Assembly (NCBI RefSeq): GCF_021155765.1
Contig: NC_060110.1
Location: 4,526,001-4,590,000, forward strand
From: Diprion similis
Lineage: Eukaryota; Arthropoda; Insecta; Hymenoptera; Diprionidae
Length of the DNA stretch: 64,000 nucleotides
Reading direction: 5' to 3'
Made by a program: the position numbers and the translations under genes. Position 1 is the stretch's first letter. Every line of letters starts with the position of its first letter. Under the pieces are notes generated by a model, which saw only the letters and a program-made list of their open reading frames with translations, was not told the DNA's origin and made no database searches. Positions 50,091-63,500 of this stretch are shown piece by piece.

Positions 50091-50797
50091 TTTTCAGTAT
50101 TTGACAAAACGTGTATTAATTTAAATTAAGTTTAATTATAAAAGTTTCAAGAAGACTCGTCCATAACACGCGCCAGACACATTTCCGTGAAATTCCTAGT
50201 TTGCAGGGCGACGATTTGTGCAGCTCACGCATGAGATTGACCAATTGCACTAAAGGTTTGAAGCGAAACCGCTATGTATTACGCTGCATTTTCACGTGCA
50301 GCGAATAGCTGAATGTAGCATGCTCTGATTGGTCAATTCACCAAAACAACAAATGTGAGAATCTTGTAACCAGACGAACCAGACCCACCATCAAAGCATT
50401 CTAAGCATCGAAATTCCCTAGGACAGAGGCAGAGCTACCAACGAATTTGGGAGCGCAAGAGAGATAAAAGATTGTTAGCAGCACCGGAAGTCAATATTGG
50501 AACGCACCCTTTGCTCGGACCAAAAACAAGTTAGCCGGAAAAATAGGGCGTTTATGCATTTTTTTTTACCGTACACACAACCTAACCTAAATCCAACCTA
50601 ACCTAATCCAACCTAACCTGAGCAATTTCAACAGTTTGTCGAACTGTGTTTATATTTATCAGACTGTTATTTATGATAACTTGGAGGAAAGAAAGGATTA
50701 CGAATATCTAGCAACAGTGACTGGAATTTTTGTTGAATTACCCTGATCAACTTGAATATATCGTATCTCTAGATACTCAAAGTGAAGTCTTTGAAAA
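50091..50797. promoter_or_regulatory. Shared bidirectional promoter of SMPD4 and NCBP3
   Basis: The two start codons face away from each other across 707 bp, so this stretch must hold both 5' UTRs and promoters. I see no clear TATA box. It contains a CCAAT-type site on the minus strand (gattggtcaa near 50,330) and, at 50,579-50,619, three AACCTAACC doublets spaced about 15-16 bp. Similar TTAGG-type runs occur at 28.58 and 29.23 kb beside another promoter-like island. The shared promoter follows from the layout; which bases matter is not visible. Confidence 0.7.
50579..50619. repeat. Three AACCTAACC doublets (telomere-pentamer-like)
   Basis: AACCTAACC begins at 50,579, 50,595 and 50,610. On the other strand these are GGTTAGGTT, that is TTAGG doublets. 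They lie between SMPD4 and NCBP3, about 180 bp upstream of the NCBP3 start codon. They could be binding sites or a decayed short telomere-like insertion. Confidence 0.8.
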
Positions 50798-53700
50798 ATG
50801 AATCAATTCGAGGAGCCAATGGATGTAGATACCAGCGTATCTTTTACTGAGATTGATAAATCTCTGGACTCAAAATCATTTATAAGTGACTTGAGCGATG
50901 CCAAACTTAGTACTGAAGATAATGTTTCAACTCAGGTAATATATATTAATTAGATTTCTGCACGGTTGCTTTTCCCACTACAGAGTAAACCCATATGGGT
51001 CACTCCGAGCATTACTACACTTCAGATACTAGCGTGTCCTATATTTTTTGCTAACAATAAGATTAGACCAAGTTTAGTCTCTGCTACATTATTGCTGCAG
51101 CTTTTGTGAAATATCATATTTTATTGTGATTTAAGACCGCTACACACATGTCAGGTAACAACCACACTGTTGGTGGTCCGCATCGTCAAGCCATTAATTC
51201 ATGATCTGTATATAATGGACATATGGTCAGGTCACTCTTATTAATCATCATGGGGATAGATATTTAGGTTGAATGTTGTGAGTTCGCTTTATACTGCGTG
51301 CAAACGCAGCAAAATTTTTGGTTTACGATTCAGGCATAAAAAAATCATTTAGGCATATACCATGTAAACATCTCGTAAACCGTTACCAGTGAATTAGAAA
51401 GACTGTCTGAATTAAGATTCGACAAATCGGAGAAAATCTTTGGCGATGTTTGTGCAGACGAATGAAACAATCCTACTATATAACGAAAATGAATCTGAGC
51501 AAATTCTAATAACACAAGCTAAGCTATCAATCATGCAAAAGGTTTTACAATACAAAATTCAATGTGATCAAACTCAGACATTTTGATTCAACTTTAATGG
51601 TTTCAAGCTCATTTTGTCTGCTCTCCAGATACACACAAATTGTCTGAAACACAATCGAAATGTCTCGCACGATAGTATAGCTTCAATGCACGTATATAAT
51701 TATTGATGACACTTCATGTTACCTTACTTTCACAAATCTAGTTTTACTCATCCTGGAATTGACTATTTGTTACATTTTTTCAGTCAGCGACCTCTATTCT
51801 CATAATATAAACAAAGTTAGTTTGACGCCTATGGAGGTATTGTTTGTAGTATCTATTTTTCATACATTACAAGTAATTTTCGTAAACAGGCGGTATTGTC
51901 TTTTACATGAAAATTATACATTGAACAAATCATATAATATATGACAATACTATTGTAGGAAACACCTCCCGACGTAAAAGACGGTGTGATCACAACTGGT
52001 ACAGATATACTCAGTACAGAAGAACAACTAAAAATGGAAAAACGTGCTAAACGGTTTGGGCTTATTGAGGAAATAAAAAGCTCACCGGAATTTCAAGAAC
52101 CAGAATTGTACAACAGGTAATACTTCAACCTCTATCGTTTCATCTGTTACTATTCGACTATCATTATTTAAGCTGAACAGTGCGCTATGTTATTTGAGCA
52201 GATATACAAGTATATGGCTGAAAAAGTGGTCAATTTTGGGAATTTATATCTCGACAACCATTTATTTAATTTGATTAGAAATTGTTTCATTTGAATGAAT
52301 TTGAAAAGGCATTGTTATTGAAGATAAAATTTTGCTTGGTTACATGCAATGAACTGCTCGCGATATCTTGAAAACAGCTAAACCGATTTACTTCAAATTT
52401 GGAGACAATAATCTTGAATACTTCATCCTCTGTGCCACTTTACGTTTTTTTTGTTTATTCTTTCTATAATATGCTGACCATTTCAAATCGACTTTTTTAT
52501 CATTTGACAAAAAAATATGATGATTTCAAAAAACAATGTTATTGCGGTAAAGATGGTGAACTATCCAAGAATACTCTCACCAAGTCTGAAGTAAATTAGT
52601 TCAGCCAACTGGGAGGTATCGTGGACACTGCAAAACATGTCACTGTGCAAAGTGGTATCATTGTTGTCACTACCAATGCTACCTATTAATTGATTGTAAT
52701 AGAGAAAATATGTAAATAAAGCTTAATCTACTTACTTCTCATCAAAATATACTTCATTGGAATTGAATAATAGGTCTCAACCTAAATTTGACCCACTTTT
52801 TCAGTTGAATACTTATACATATAATCTCTTGAGACTGTACTTTCTGTAGTCCTTGGGAACATTAATTACTTATAAAGAAAGCACGGTTTTCGAACCAGTT
52901 GTTCAAATATACACAATCTCAATTTCACAACATTTACACACATACACCGTGAAAACAGTTAATAATGCTATTAGGAAATAAAATTTGGTTTATATTGTCA
53001 AGCTGTATCATATTTTTGCAAAATTACAAAAAATTGTTGAAAACGGCTTGTTAGTAAATTTCCAGCCTTTGCTATTCCCTTAATCAAGATCTCTATGCCA
53101 TGTTTTCAGCCTGGGTATAACAGAAGAAAATGATGCTGTAAAAAATCTTAGACTAAATGTATTGCACATGCGTGGAACTGAAGAAATGAGCACTACAGAT
53201 GTGTTCAAATATTTTGAAGATTTTACTCCAGCGTCAATAGAATGGATTAATGATGTATCTTGTAAGTAATATTGTTGCAGTTGTCTTTGTATTTGACAAT
53301 TATGAGAAACGAAAAGACGTCATGAGAAGTTTTTAAATGTGTTGGCGTTGATCTTCTTTCATTCGCAATTTCTATGATTTTTAGGCAATGTCGTATGGCT
53401 AGATAACTTGACTGCTGCGAGAGCGTTATTAGGACTTTCAAAGAAAATCAGAGGCCTTGGTGAAACGATTCAGGTTAAAAAAAATTCAGCTTCCAATACA
53501 CCAAGTAGTAATGATGATAGCAATGTTGCAAATGAAGAATACGTCATAGAAGTACCCGAAGATAATACCAGTGACGAAATGGAAGTGAAAAAAATGGAGA
53601 ACTCGATACACATCAAAGATATAAACTGTCCGCTACCGCCTGGACTTTGGAGAAAAGGTATCGACTGTCCGAAATCTAAATGTATTCTTTTACGATTTGC

Positions 53701-56700
53701 CACACGAGCAGACAAAAAACAACCAAAAGCTGAAAAAATGAGCGACTATTATAAGAAGTATGGAAATCCTAACTTTGGAGGTAAGATTTCTACATATTTA
53801 TTTATGTGTCAATATTTATCATTGGAACGCTTGTTCACCAGTATTTAAAATTTATACCGTCAGATTGAATTTTGCTATGATAAATTAAAAATCTCTAAAT
53901 AAACCTCGATGCTCACAGTTTACATGTTCACTTGCATTGTGCCGTCTTGTGCATGAATCTTTCTCATTTTCACAGATTCACGTTTGACTTTGCTTCGAAT
54001 AACTTGATTTATATAATTTAATCTACGTTATCAATAATACATTATAATACTATAAAATGATTGATTAAGCGTAAGATAGTGATTCAAATTGTTCCGGAAA
54101 AGATTTCAGTAATTGAAATGCTGAGTTTTTTTCAGGTATTAAAGGAATTTTAACAGAATCACGTAAACGTATGTATAAAGAACTCAAACACGGAAGAAAA
54201 CCACCGAAACGAGAAAGCTCCATCAATAAAGAAATAGACCAAAACAATACCAAAAATCCCTGGGGATCTTTATCTCAAACCTGGGGTATCAACGATTTTA
54301 CTGAAGAAGATTGTATTGCTAAAAATATAACGAAAGACCAGAGCAACAGCGTAAAAGAACGACTAGGGTTGAAACCAGTATCAAAAGAGGTACATCCTCA
54401 TTCGGAAGAATCAGAAAGCAGTTCTCAAGCTGAGAGTGATGAGGAATGGTGTAAAAGAAGTAAAGTAATGAGAATGCGAATGCATGCCGACGACGAAGAG
54501 GAAAAAGTTCAAAAACGCCGACTGCAATTGAAACATCAGGTATAAATTATATTCTGCATCTCAACTAAATAAAATCGTACTACTAGATAATGAGTTTGAT
54601 GTTAGTGTAACAAACAAAAGCCATAACCATATTTAGGCTAATGCTAAACTCTGTAGAATAGAGACTCTTAAGTTCAACATCAAGGAAACGTGTGCAAAAA
54701 TAGTAAGTTAGAATACAAGTGCGCGAATTACGTGATTCTAGCATAAGTGTAGTTTGTCGGCCATGCGAAGCGAGGGTGACAAATACACGAGTGCAAGGGA
54801 CATGTACACGCCTGCGTATCGTACACTATTTTTTGTATACCTGCAATGGGAAGTTCGACTCAAGAAAATTCAAAGCATGGTAGTCTAACCTGAACGTAGG
54901 CGTGCTGCTGCCACACAGTGGACATGATCGTAGTCATAACTCATCACGTCCGATGGCACAAATTAAGGTCTGAAAACTGTATCGTAATGAACATTACCCA
55001 CATTACCTGACAGTTTTCAAGATAACCCAACGATTTTTGAAGTATGGGGGAATCGGGCATTTCATATGTACTTTTCGTTGTGCAAAGTCGAACTTGCCAT
55101 GCAGATGTTACAAAAATTAATGCTGAAAAGCATTCTCAACTCTCACCGCCTCTCAACACGTAACATGTACATGTATTGCAGGCAGCAAAAATTTCGACAT
55201 CCAGAACTGATGACCTTCGATCCAGATTGCGCAATTCTCGAAACCAACCTGATCTTTTCCATGGCGCAATTCAGGTTGTAGTTACTAATAACCAAATTGT
55301 ACCAGATTCTTTGAAGAAAAGTAGATCTGAGGTAAGTGAAGATGAATCGAGTGCAAGGTTTCAGTATTGTATCGAGATATTGTTATAGAGGGAAAAAGTT
55401 GCGCCACATAACGGTCAGTCTATAATGAATCCATATCTTCCATTTCCATAATCATTTACTAAAGATCGCTAAGAAACTGTGGTACAGAATTTTTCTGCCA
55501 TAACCAATTCACCTTGCGTTATAAATACAAATGGGGGTTTATTGGTGCAGGAGAATAATATTAGCTCTGCAAGCTACATAGCTTTTTACGTGTTTCAATA
55601 TAATACCCTTTATCGGTGTGATAAACATTACTGTAACACTTGTTGACAAAAGTGAGAACGTATGCGAGTCAAATACCTGTGACTAGCTTAAATATTTTTC
55701 AATAAGACTGATTGATTCATATTTAAGCAGAGAAAAAAAGACTGTTTTTCTTATGCACAAAATTTATCTACTTGAAGGATGAATGTGTAGAAGAAGAGGT
55801 ACAGGAAGAGGAAGAGGAAGAGGAAGAAGGTGAAATTGTTGATACACCTGAAGAAGCAGTTGCTGTACAAGATGAAAGTCCCAACGACACAGATGATGAC
55901 CAAGAAAGTGACGAATCAGAAAGAAGTGAGAAGGAAGTCCAGGGTCCCCGCGGAAGTGTGATTAAAGTGGTTCAACACAAACCTCGTGTCGCCTCTACTG
56001 TTTGGGCAAGACTAAATAATAAGAAAACTGAATACCGTGAGGAACCCAAGCAAAGGTCAGTTGACATCTTTAGTTAATTCATGGTTAATAGTGGCAATGA
56101 ATTTGAAGTTTTTTACTTTACAAAAGTTCAACTCTGTATTTCGATTAGAAATTATGTCAATACGTTTTTTCTCATTTCTATGACATTGCTTTTTGGGGTT
56201 TATTACCTTCACTTCAAGTCTCATAGACATTAGCAAGATCTGAAATTTACAAGTCTCAAAGCTATGCTGGAAGTATTGTTTGTAAGAAATTTAAGAGGCC
56301 CCTTATGCAACTTTTCATAACTGCAGAGCAATGAACTTCAAGGGATGTGAAAGTCGTAATTTATAGTGGTCCGTAACATATTCAAAGGTTTTGAGAAAGA
56401 TGGGAAATGTCCTGGTTTAATTTTGGCCTTTTGGTTGAATACTCGTGAAATAACCCAATGAAGTGATTTTAATAATATTTAAAAGAAATGTCTATGCAAA
56501 ACAGTAATTTATCACAGTAGTAATAAACTTTTTTGAGCATTGTGATATGAAATAATTTCTTCTGTTCAAGACGTCCCACAACGGGGGACTTGAGAGACAC
56601 ATTGCGAGGTGATTTACGCTCGAGGCTTGGAAAACAAACAAGAGGACGATCCCCTCTTAGAATAGAAGTGAAAAATGACAAATATGCCAGTGACAGTGAT

Positions 56701-56709
56701 TCTGAGTGA
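50798..56709 (+). CDS. NCBP3: Nuclear cap-binding protein subunit 3, 8 coding exons
   Basis: NCBP3 binds the 7-methylguanosine cap of nuclear RNA, works with NCBP1 in an alternative cap-binding complex, and links to the exon junction and TREX export machinery. Coding exons are 50798-50935, 51959-52116, 53110-53261, 53385-53780, 54136-54539, 55182-55331, 55778-56055 and 56571-56709, all with GT..AG borders and an open joined frame of 604 residues (human 620). Family blocks seen: GTDILSTEEQLKMEKRAKRF in exon 2; an RRM-like core from about residue 112 (LNVLHMRGTEEMSTTDVF, then SCNVVWLDNLTAARALL); LLRFATRADKK and YYKKYGNPNFGGIKGIL around residues 250-287; an acidic-serine region with MRMRMHADDEEEK in exon 5; a Glu-rich run opening exon 7 (from residue 467); and a basic tail ending IEVKNDKYASDSDSE like the human C terminus. 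The first ATG, 50798, is preceded by gaaaa. The human WLDD cap-binding motif reads WIND (144-147) here. Confidence 0.94.
50936..51958. other. NCBP3 intron 1
   Basis: About 1.0 kb of AT-rich intron between exons 1 and 2. Short plus frames (for example 51,759-51,944) are not coding in context. The 993-bp intron 2 (52,117-53,109), 355-bp intron 4, 642-bp intron 5, 446-bp intron 6 and 515-bp intron 7 are likewise without recognisable content. Confidence 0.75.
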
Positions 56710-57367
56710 CTGATTATCCCATGAATGGTAAAGTTGCGACTAGTTGTTAGTTAGGTTTTGTAAAACTGATCAAAAATTGGCGCCGGAGAGAGAATTATGA
56801 TTAACAAACAATTAAGTATATCCATGCGTAACGGTTTATGGGCAAATCTATCATACCTTTTAATTTTCATTAGTTGAAACAGATTATGTCTGTATGCAGA
56901 CCTGTTAAGCGTCGTGTCTGACTAGAAAGTAAATGCTCCTCTGCGTTCAGTAATCGAAAAGAAAACACTCGACACTAAACATCTGTCATACTAACATAAA
57001 CTTGGACTTTGCTTTTCAATATTTCGTGAAGTTTTGATCTGTATAGCTCGATCGAGAACTCAATTTGTTATTAATACTGAGTTTGGATAAAAAGCTTTTA
57101 GCTGTGAATGCATTTTGGTTCTATTAATAGTTTTCAAGTATCCAAAATTGCCAGATAACTATTGACTTGGAACTAGGAAAGTTTTACTCGCCTATTTCCT
57201 GTAGCCTCAGACTTAGACCAGGTTCGCAGATGACCTTTATCGTGTTTTTGCTAATTTGAAAAATTATTAGAAGCCATAAATTGAACTCCATCAATTTCAG
57301 TAGCCTTGAAAGTTGAAAGTTTTGGAGATTTGCCAATATGCTTTTCGTGTGGTGAATAACTACAAAG

Positions 57368-57508
57368 AATAAAAAACAAACATGGTGGTATTCTGCGCTG
57401 TTAAGTACATTTCCTTTCAACTGGATATAAAACTCCAAGGTCCGTCAAACACTACCTGATATGCTTAGTCGAATTTCGGTATGTCATGACCATAAGTAAA
57501 AAAATAAA
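57368..57508 (+). terminator. Candidate NCBP3 polyadenylation signals
   Basis: AATAAA occurs at 57,368-57,373 and again at 57,503-57,508, about 660 and 800 bp after the NCBP3 stop codon. The second lies in an A-rich tract followed by T-rich sequence. Either would end the transcript; the choice cannot be made from sequence alone. Confidence 0.4.
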
Positions 57509-60500
57509 GGTTTTTTAGAGTTAATCTGTCTATGTCTTATTCGCTCTATTTTACAACAAATGAGTTGTTGAGGCAGGTACGTATGTTTATTAGTTAGAGG
57601 CAAATTCAATTGAATTATTGAAGTGAAATGTTACTTATTTGATTCAATTAAAAATACTTGAGCTGAAACAATTGTTCTAACTGAATATAATATATTTAGT
57701 AGATTTAACGAATCCCTTTTCTGTGTTTAACTACTTGTTCTCAACAGTCGACAATTTAATAAATATTTTCGTGAAATTTCATTGCTATTAGTCATTAGAA
57801 CAAACAGCCAAACAGGTTCATTTACGGAAATATTTATTGAATGTTCGTCAGTGACTCTACGTTAAATAGCTAGGTGAATTCATTTTATAAATCTTGTATG
57901 AAAATCACACAGTATGCATGAACATCACAGTATATTATCGGGAATTTTAAAAGGAAAATAAAGAGCCAACAATGTGTACACTTACAATTAGAGAGGTTGC
58001 AATGACGTCACTCCACAGTAACTGTGTAGTATCTTGAACGGAATTTCCGGGTCACTAGAGTTTCACAACTTCGATGCTTATGCACCGAGTGAAACTTGCA
58101 TCCATTTTTCCAGCAGGCTTCAGAGTACTCTGAATTGTATTTTTTCAGTTAATGAAATCAGAAGTTTGCTGATATAGTTACTTTTAATACTACTATTACT
58201 ATTTATTTTGTTGCTCATGCCTGCCTCTTTCAAACGTTGATACGAAACTTCATGAAACTAAACTTGAAGCAAAACAAAGTGCAGTGAATTAATTTTTTGA
58301 TATAGTATGGGGCTTTCTTGAAATTGCTGTAGCATCACCAATGTAACGAACTTCGCGACATTATTTTACGTTTTTCAGGTCTTATATTATGAGAGAACAA
58401 AAAAAAAATGTTAAAAGTTTCAGAGGACAAAGTTCCATTAGATAAACTCAAACATTTTTTTAAATAATATTTTAATAAAATTGGTGATCTTACTAGAGAA
58501 CTGACCTTGCTGAGTGTACATATGTGATGCGTTTAGTGAATCTGATAAAGCCCTTTTAATTTTTAGGTAATATTATAATTATAATATGTATTACATTTAA
58601 TTATATCATATTTTATCAACAATTTACATCGTAAACAAATGGATGTACATATTTTTGGAAATAATTTTTCCAAAACACGTATTCAAACAAATTGTAAATA
58701 ATGTAACCAATTGTTCAGATACTGAAACAATAAATTAAATTTTTTCTAAGCTGAAATTAATCACGTCAATGAATTTCAACCCACGTGTCACTTGCGAAAA
58801 AAATTAAAACATTGAAGACTTGCTAAAAGCAATTAATTGATGTGTCAGCAACTAATTATATCCTTTTTCACAGTTTGTGTGTTTTAATTGTTTTTAGATG
58901 GCTGTTTAGTTATAATAGATTCGTTCTTTGCACTCTCACTTTCGGAATTCTATCACTTTTGTACATCTGATTGTTGTATCACTGAAAAAAGAATGTTTAC
59001 CAAATCAAGATCATAAAGTTCAATAGTTGTGATTATTTCTTGCTATTTTTTGCAGAAAACCTAAGAACATTCTTTATTTTACACTTGGTTTTATGCAGGT
59101 AATTGTTGAAAATAAATTTTAAAAATCGAGGTGTTATAAATTTGTCATAAAGTTGATTCAATGATTTAAAATATGATTGCAGGTTGTTTTCTACATGTCG
59201 AATAGTTTCTGAAACAAAGTGGTTTAAAAAGGGACACACACATTTTTTACTACGTTTTTCTGAAATTGATGACACAAAAAATTTAGCAAAATGCTACAAA
59301 TGGGCAAAAAACAATTCCAATTTAACAAAGACCAAAGGGTGGCCAAGTTGCAGCAGATAGCCGCGCACTTATAAATTTCGTTTTTATGTGATCGGAGTAA
59401 AATACCATCCTCCGAGTCAAAAAATTCAAGCTGGAAATCTCTAGCGTAAAATAGATATTTTGTTAATGTAGGATAGAAAAACAATTAATGACTTACGTCA
59501 TTTCGAATAATTTTATTTGAAACCCTTCGGGGTAATTTCCATTGAGCGCATCAAGTGAAGATTATGAAATTAATAAAGTAAATATACCAAGAACGTGTTT
59601 TAAAGACAAGACTAATTATCAATATTTAAGAGGTGAAATCTTTTTCTCTATCTTTAATCTATTCCGTTAATTTGAGGAAATATGAATGAACAAATTATCG
59701 TATTCAATCGATATTGTCAATCATGTAGATGAGCAAATTAAGATAAAAATTCAACGCATAAACGGTATTCTTGAAATCAGTTTAGTTCAAATTATTCGAG
59801 AAATTAATACCGTAGACTAAATAAAGTCATGACAGATAATGTAATCTTTTCATTAACTCAGAAAGTTATTCAAATTCAGGGCTTCATTAAATTATATTCA
59901 TATCAGTGATTTCTAAGGGTCGGATATTATTAGTTTGAAATTTTGAAAAACGATTGACGTATCCATAAAGAATTATTCTACGACGATAACTTAAATATCA
60001 TACCAGGCTGCAAATTACATAGCTACGCACCGAAAGCTTTGTCCGAACATATAACCATTTGGGTATTCCAAATATGATTTTTTTGCTAAATCTTTAAACA
60101 TGTTTTTCTTGCGGTATACATGACGATGAGAGTACATTATGATGGATGTAAGAAAATACTAAATCCCAAATAATTGGCCAATAAAGCCTGTTTATATTAG
60201 CACAATAATACTTTGAATGGTAATTCAAATACATGTATCTTACATTGATAACAATAATTTGAAAAAATGATTGTGTAATGAATGTAAAAGCCCTGTTATT
60301 GATTACAGGGAGTATGAATAATCAGACACTTAAGCTACATTCATAGACTCTTACTAAATTTCCTCCTCTGCAAATGTGATAGGAGTATCTATCTGAATTT
60401 TTGTTAGCCCTAATATCAGGCTTCGAAGATATGATCCGTTATTTGTTAAATCTAATGTACAGCGACAATGCCTACTCTTAATGTTTTGCTCGTATAACCC

Positions 60501-63500
60501 AAGATATATTATACGGGTGATTCTGTGTGATCATATTTAATTTTGCCAATTTCATTTTATTTCACAGTACGCGATATTATTTTCAACTTTTATCGTTGTC
60601 ACAATATTATGTTATTACAGACCAATTATACAGATAGAAGAAACATGAAAACCTGTATATACTGTCAGTTGCAACTGGAATATACTCTTACTATATTTCT
60701 TTGAAATATTACGTTTAACGTTACATGGAACGAGTCACTTCATTAAGTATCTTCAAATCTCACATGGTGATTGAAAACTTTACTGACAAATGAAATGCAT
60801 CCATTTCAATAACGTACCTAATGAACAGTAACTGAGTTAATTGTAACTGATAGCATAAGTTTTTCACTTTGCTCGCACTGTCAATGAAATTTATCGATAT
60901 ATCAGATAAATTTTTTGGTATATTTTTAGTTCTGCGACTACAATAGGTTCGAAATTTTTAGTTTTGATTACCCTATACTTCGAAAAAATCTCAGGGTTAT
61001 CACTCGACAGTTATCGACAAATTCATTAGGCGAAATTAAGTATGTATAAAAATCTATAAATATTAATGAATATTGTTTAAGATAGATACTACTGCAATAC
61101 AAAAAAGACCAAATTGAAAATGATTTGTAGGGTTAAAAGTTATATATATAGAAGTTATATGTATACCTCATGTTTTAGCTTCAATTTCAAACCCTCGCAA
61201 GCGGTTTTCTTAAAATCACAGGGATTTATTTCAATGGATGACCTCGTGATAACTTTCAGAAGTTTTTTTTTAGAGAAAATGTAACGAGTAATTCATTACT
61301 CTTCGGAAAGATTTGTTACAAGGTGACCATGTATATGTTTGCAACAAAATTTTTTAGCTTTTTGGGGTTTACTTGTATCTAAAACCCTGTTGTTTTATGA
61401 CCCTTTTCCTAATAGACGAAAGCAAAAAACTGCAATATTTTTCTACTGATGTTGAATTTTGTTTGCATAGTTTTTGTTATTATTATACATAACTGTTCAA
61501 ATAATGAATGAAATATATACTGTTGAAATTCTGAACATACAATTTTAATGTTACAAATATTTTGATAGGATGCGGAATTACTTGTATGCGTCACTGATTT
61601 CTTTCGTTATATCAAAGACAATAAACCGTTTCACAATAAAATTTAAGAAATTAGTCTTTCATCATGTTTCTCTATAATCACGATTTACATTCTCTAAATG
61701 TGCCAGAATTTCCGTGAATTTTTAAAAATTTCTCAGCTCCGAGGTATTCCTAGTTTTCCAGATCTATGGCCACCACGCAGCCACGATTTCTCACATTTCT
61801 TTGAACTATATTACCATTCGCAAATTCTAAGACATGGTCACGTTACAACTGTGTCGATTTTAAACGAATCACCATTAATAGTACTTTATGAAAAGCATAT
61901 TACAGCCGAAGTCATAAATGATATTATATTCTACATAGTCGTGAACTCGCATCCTTCGGTAAATTTTAGGTGAAATCAATTTACATAATACAATTAATTA
62001 CGGAGAATATTATGAGGCACTGTAACAATTTGATTGTGAACCGCCAAATCTTATTCATAATACTCAGTAATCATACATGTTTGAAATCTATGAATGCAGC
62101 CGAGGCGTACTACTTAATATCTTACATTAACAAACAAGACAGATGTTGAGACAATAATAGTGTTTTTGTCAGAATTTTTGATGAAATCCTACTTCGTTTA
62201 AGTAATTTTCATTCAAATAGAAAATATTTTGTGAAATACGTTATGAAATAAATGAAATATTTTTTCAATGTATGAATGAAGTGGAGTTCAATAAAGATTG
62301 ATAAAAGTTTGACAATATTTTGATTACATTTTCTGTCTAAATAGAAAATTTTCTGTCATAATCCAAATGGCGCATTTCAAAATCAAAATATCAGTCTTGT
62401 CTGTTAAAAATAATTTATCAAATTGTACTATCCTATATTCATATATGTATACCAACTAGAGTTAACTAGTTAATTGGAAGATAATTTGAAATTAGCAAGT
62501 TATCTACCAATGTATTGTGTCATAAGATATTACAGCCTTTTCGAAATGACGTATGCATATAACATTGAAAATCCATAGACGAAATTTTTTTTTCAATATT
62601 GAATATAAGGAATTATGAATTAGCAACAACAACAAATACACATACATAACGTTAAGTATATTAGGCCTGATGATATTGATAATATATCAATGTTTATAAT
62701 ATTATGTATCATTGCATACATTCCACTTGCATGTATATATCAAGTTATTTCACAAGCGAGATGGTATACAAGAACACTTACTGCAGATACCTTTAACTTA
62801 CGAGCAGCCTCATTGATCCTCACAAATTATACAATAAATATTTTATATAATTATATGTATTTAAGATTTCACATTTTTATGTAAATAACAAATGAAAATT
62901 TTTATGTTTTATCTTCAACGAATTATTATACTTATCACTACAGAAGGGAATTCGATTGCATTAATTATTGAAACCTCTAGAAAAAAAAAACAAATTATGA
63001 TTGAGAAATCTCACTTTGTACATACTATCAAAGCAAACCTATGTATATGATATAACATGGGGGGGGGTTAATGTAAAAATACTTAAAATTGCTTATGAAA
63101 GTCGCTGGATGTTACATTTTTTAATAGATAGTTTTAAAGCCATAAGGATTCGGTAAAATGAGCTGCTGATACTAATATTGGGGGTCAATCCACAGTGATT
63201 AGGGCATCGCACTGTCACATCGACTTGTTCGAGTTGGAACAATTCACCGAATCCTCACATTGCATATAAGTTTCAAACATTCAGAGTACGTAGGCAGAAG
63301 TTTTTCCACCGACCCTTTCATGCCAGACTGAGGAACACAGTAATCGATCTCATAACTGGACGATACCAAAACAATAACAAGTTATTATGCCGCGAAAGAT
63401 CACAATGTTAGATGCCCTTGATGAATTGCTTTCAATTTATTGAATTAATTTGAAAATATACTATTTACTTGGTTTTAGATTCACCAGAGTACGTAATAAA

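Noticed and set aside
61698..61973. 91-codon plus frame
   Set aside because: No domain, AT-rich, no splice or promoter context.
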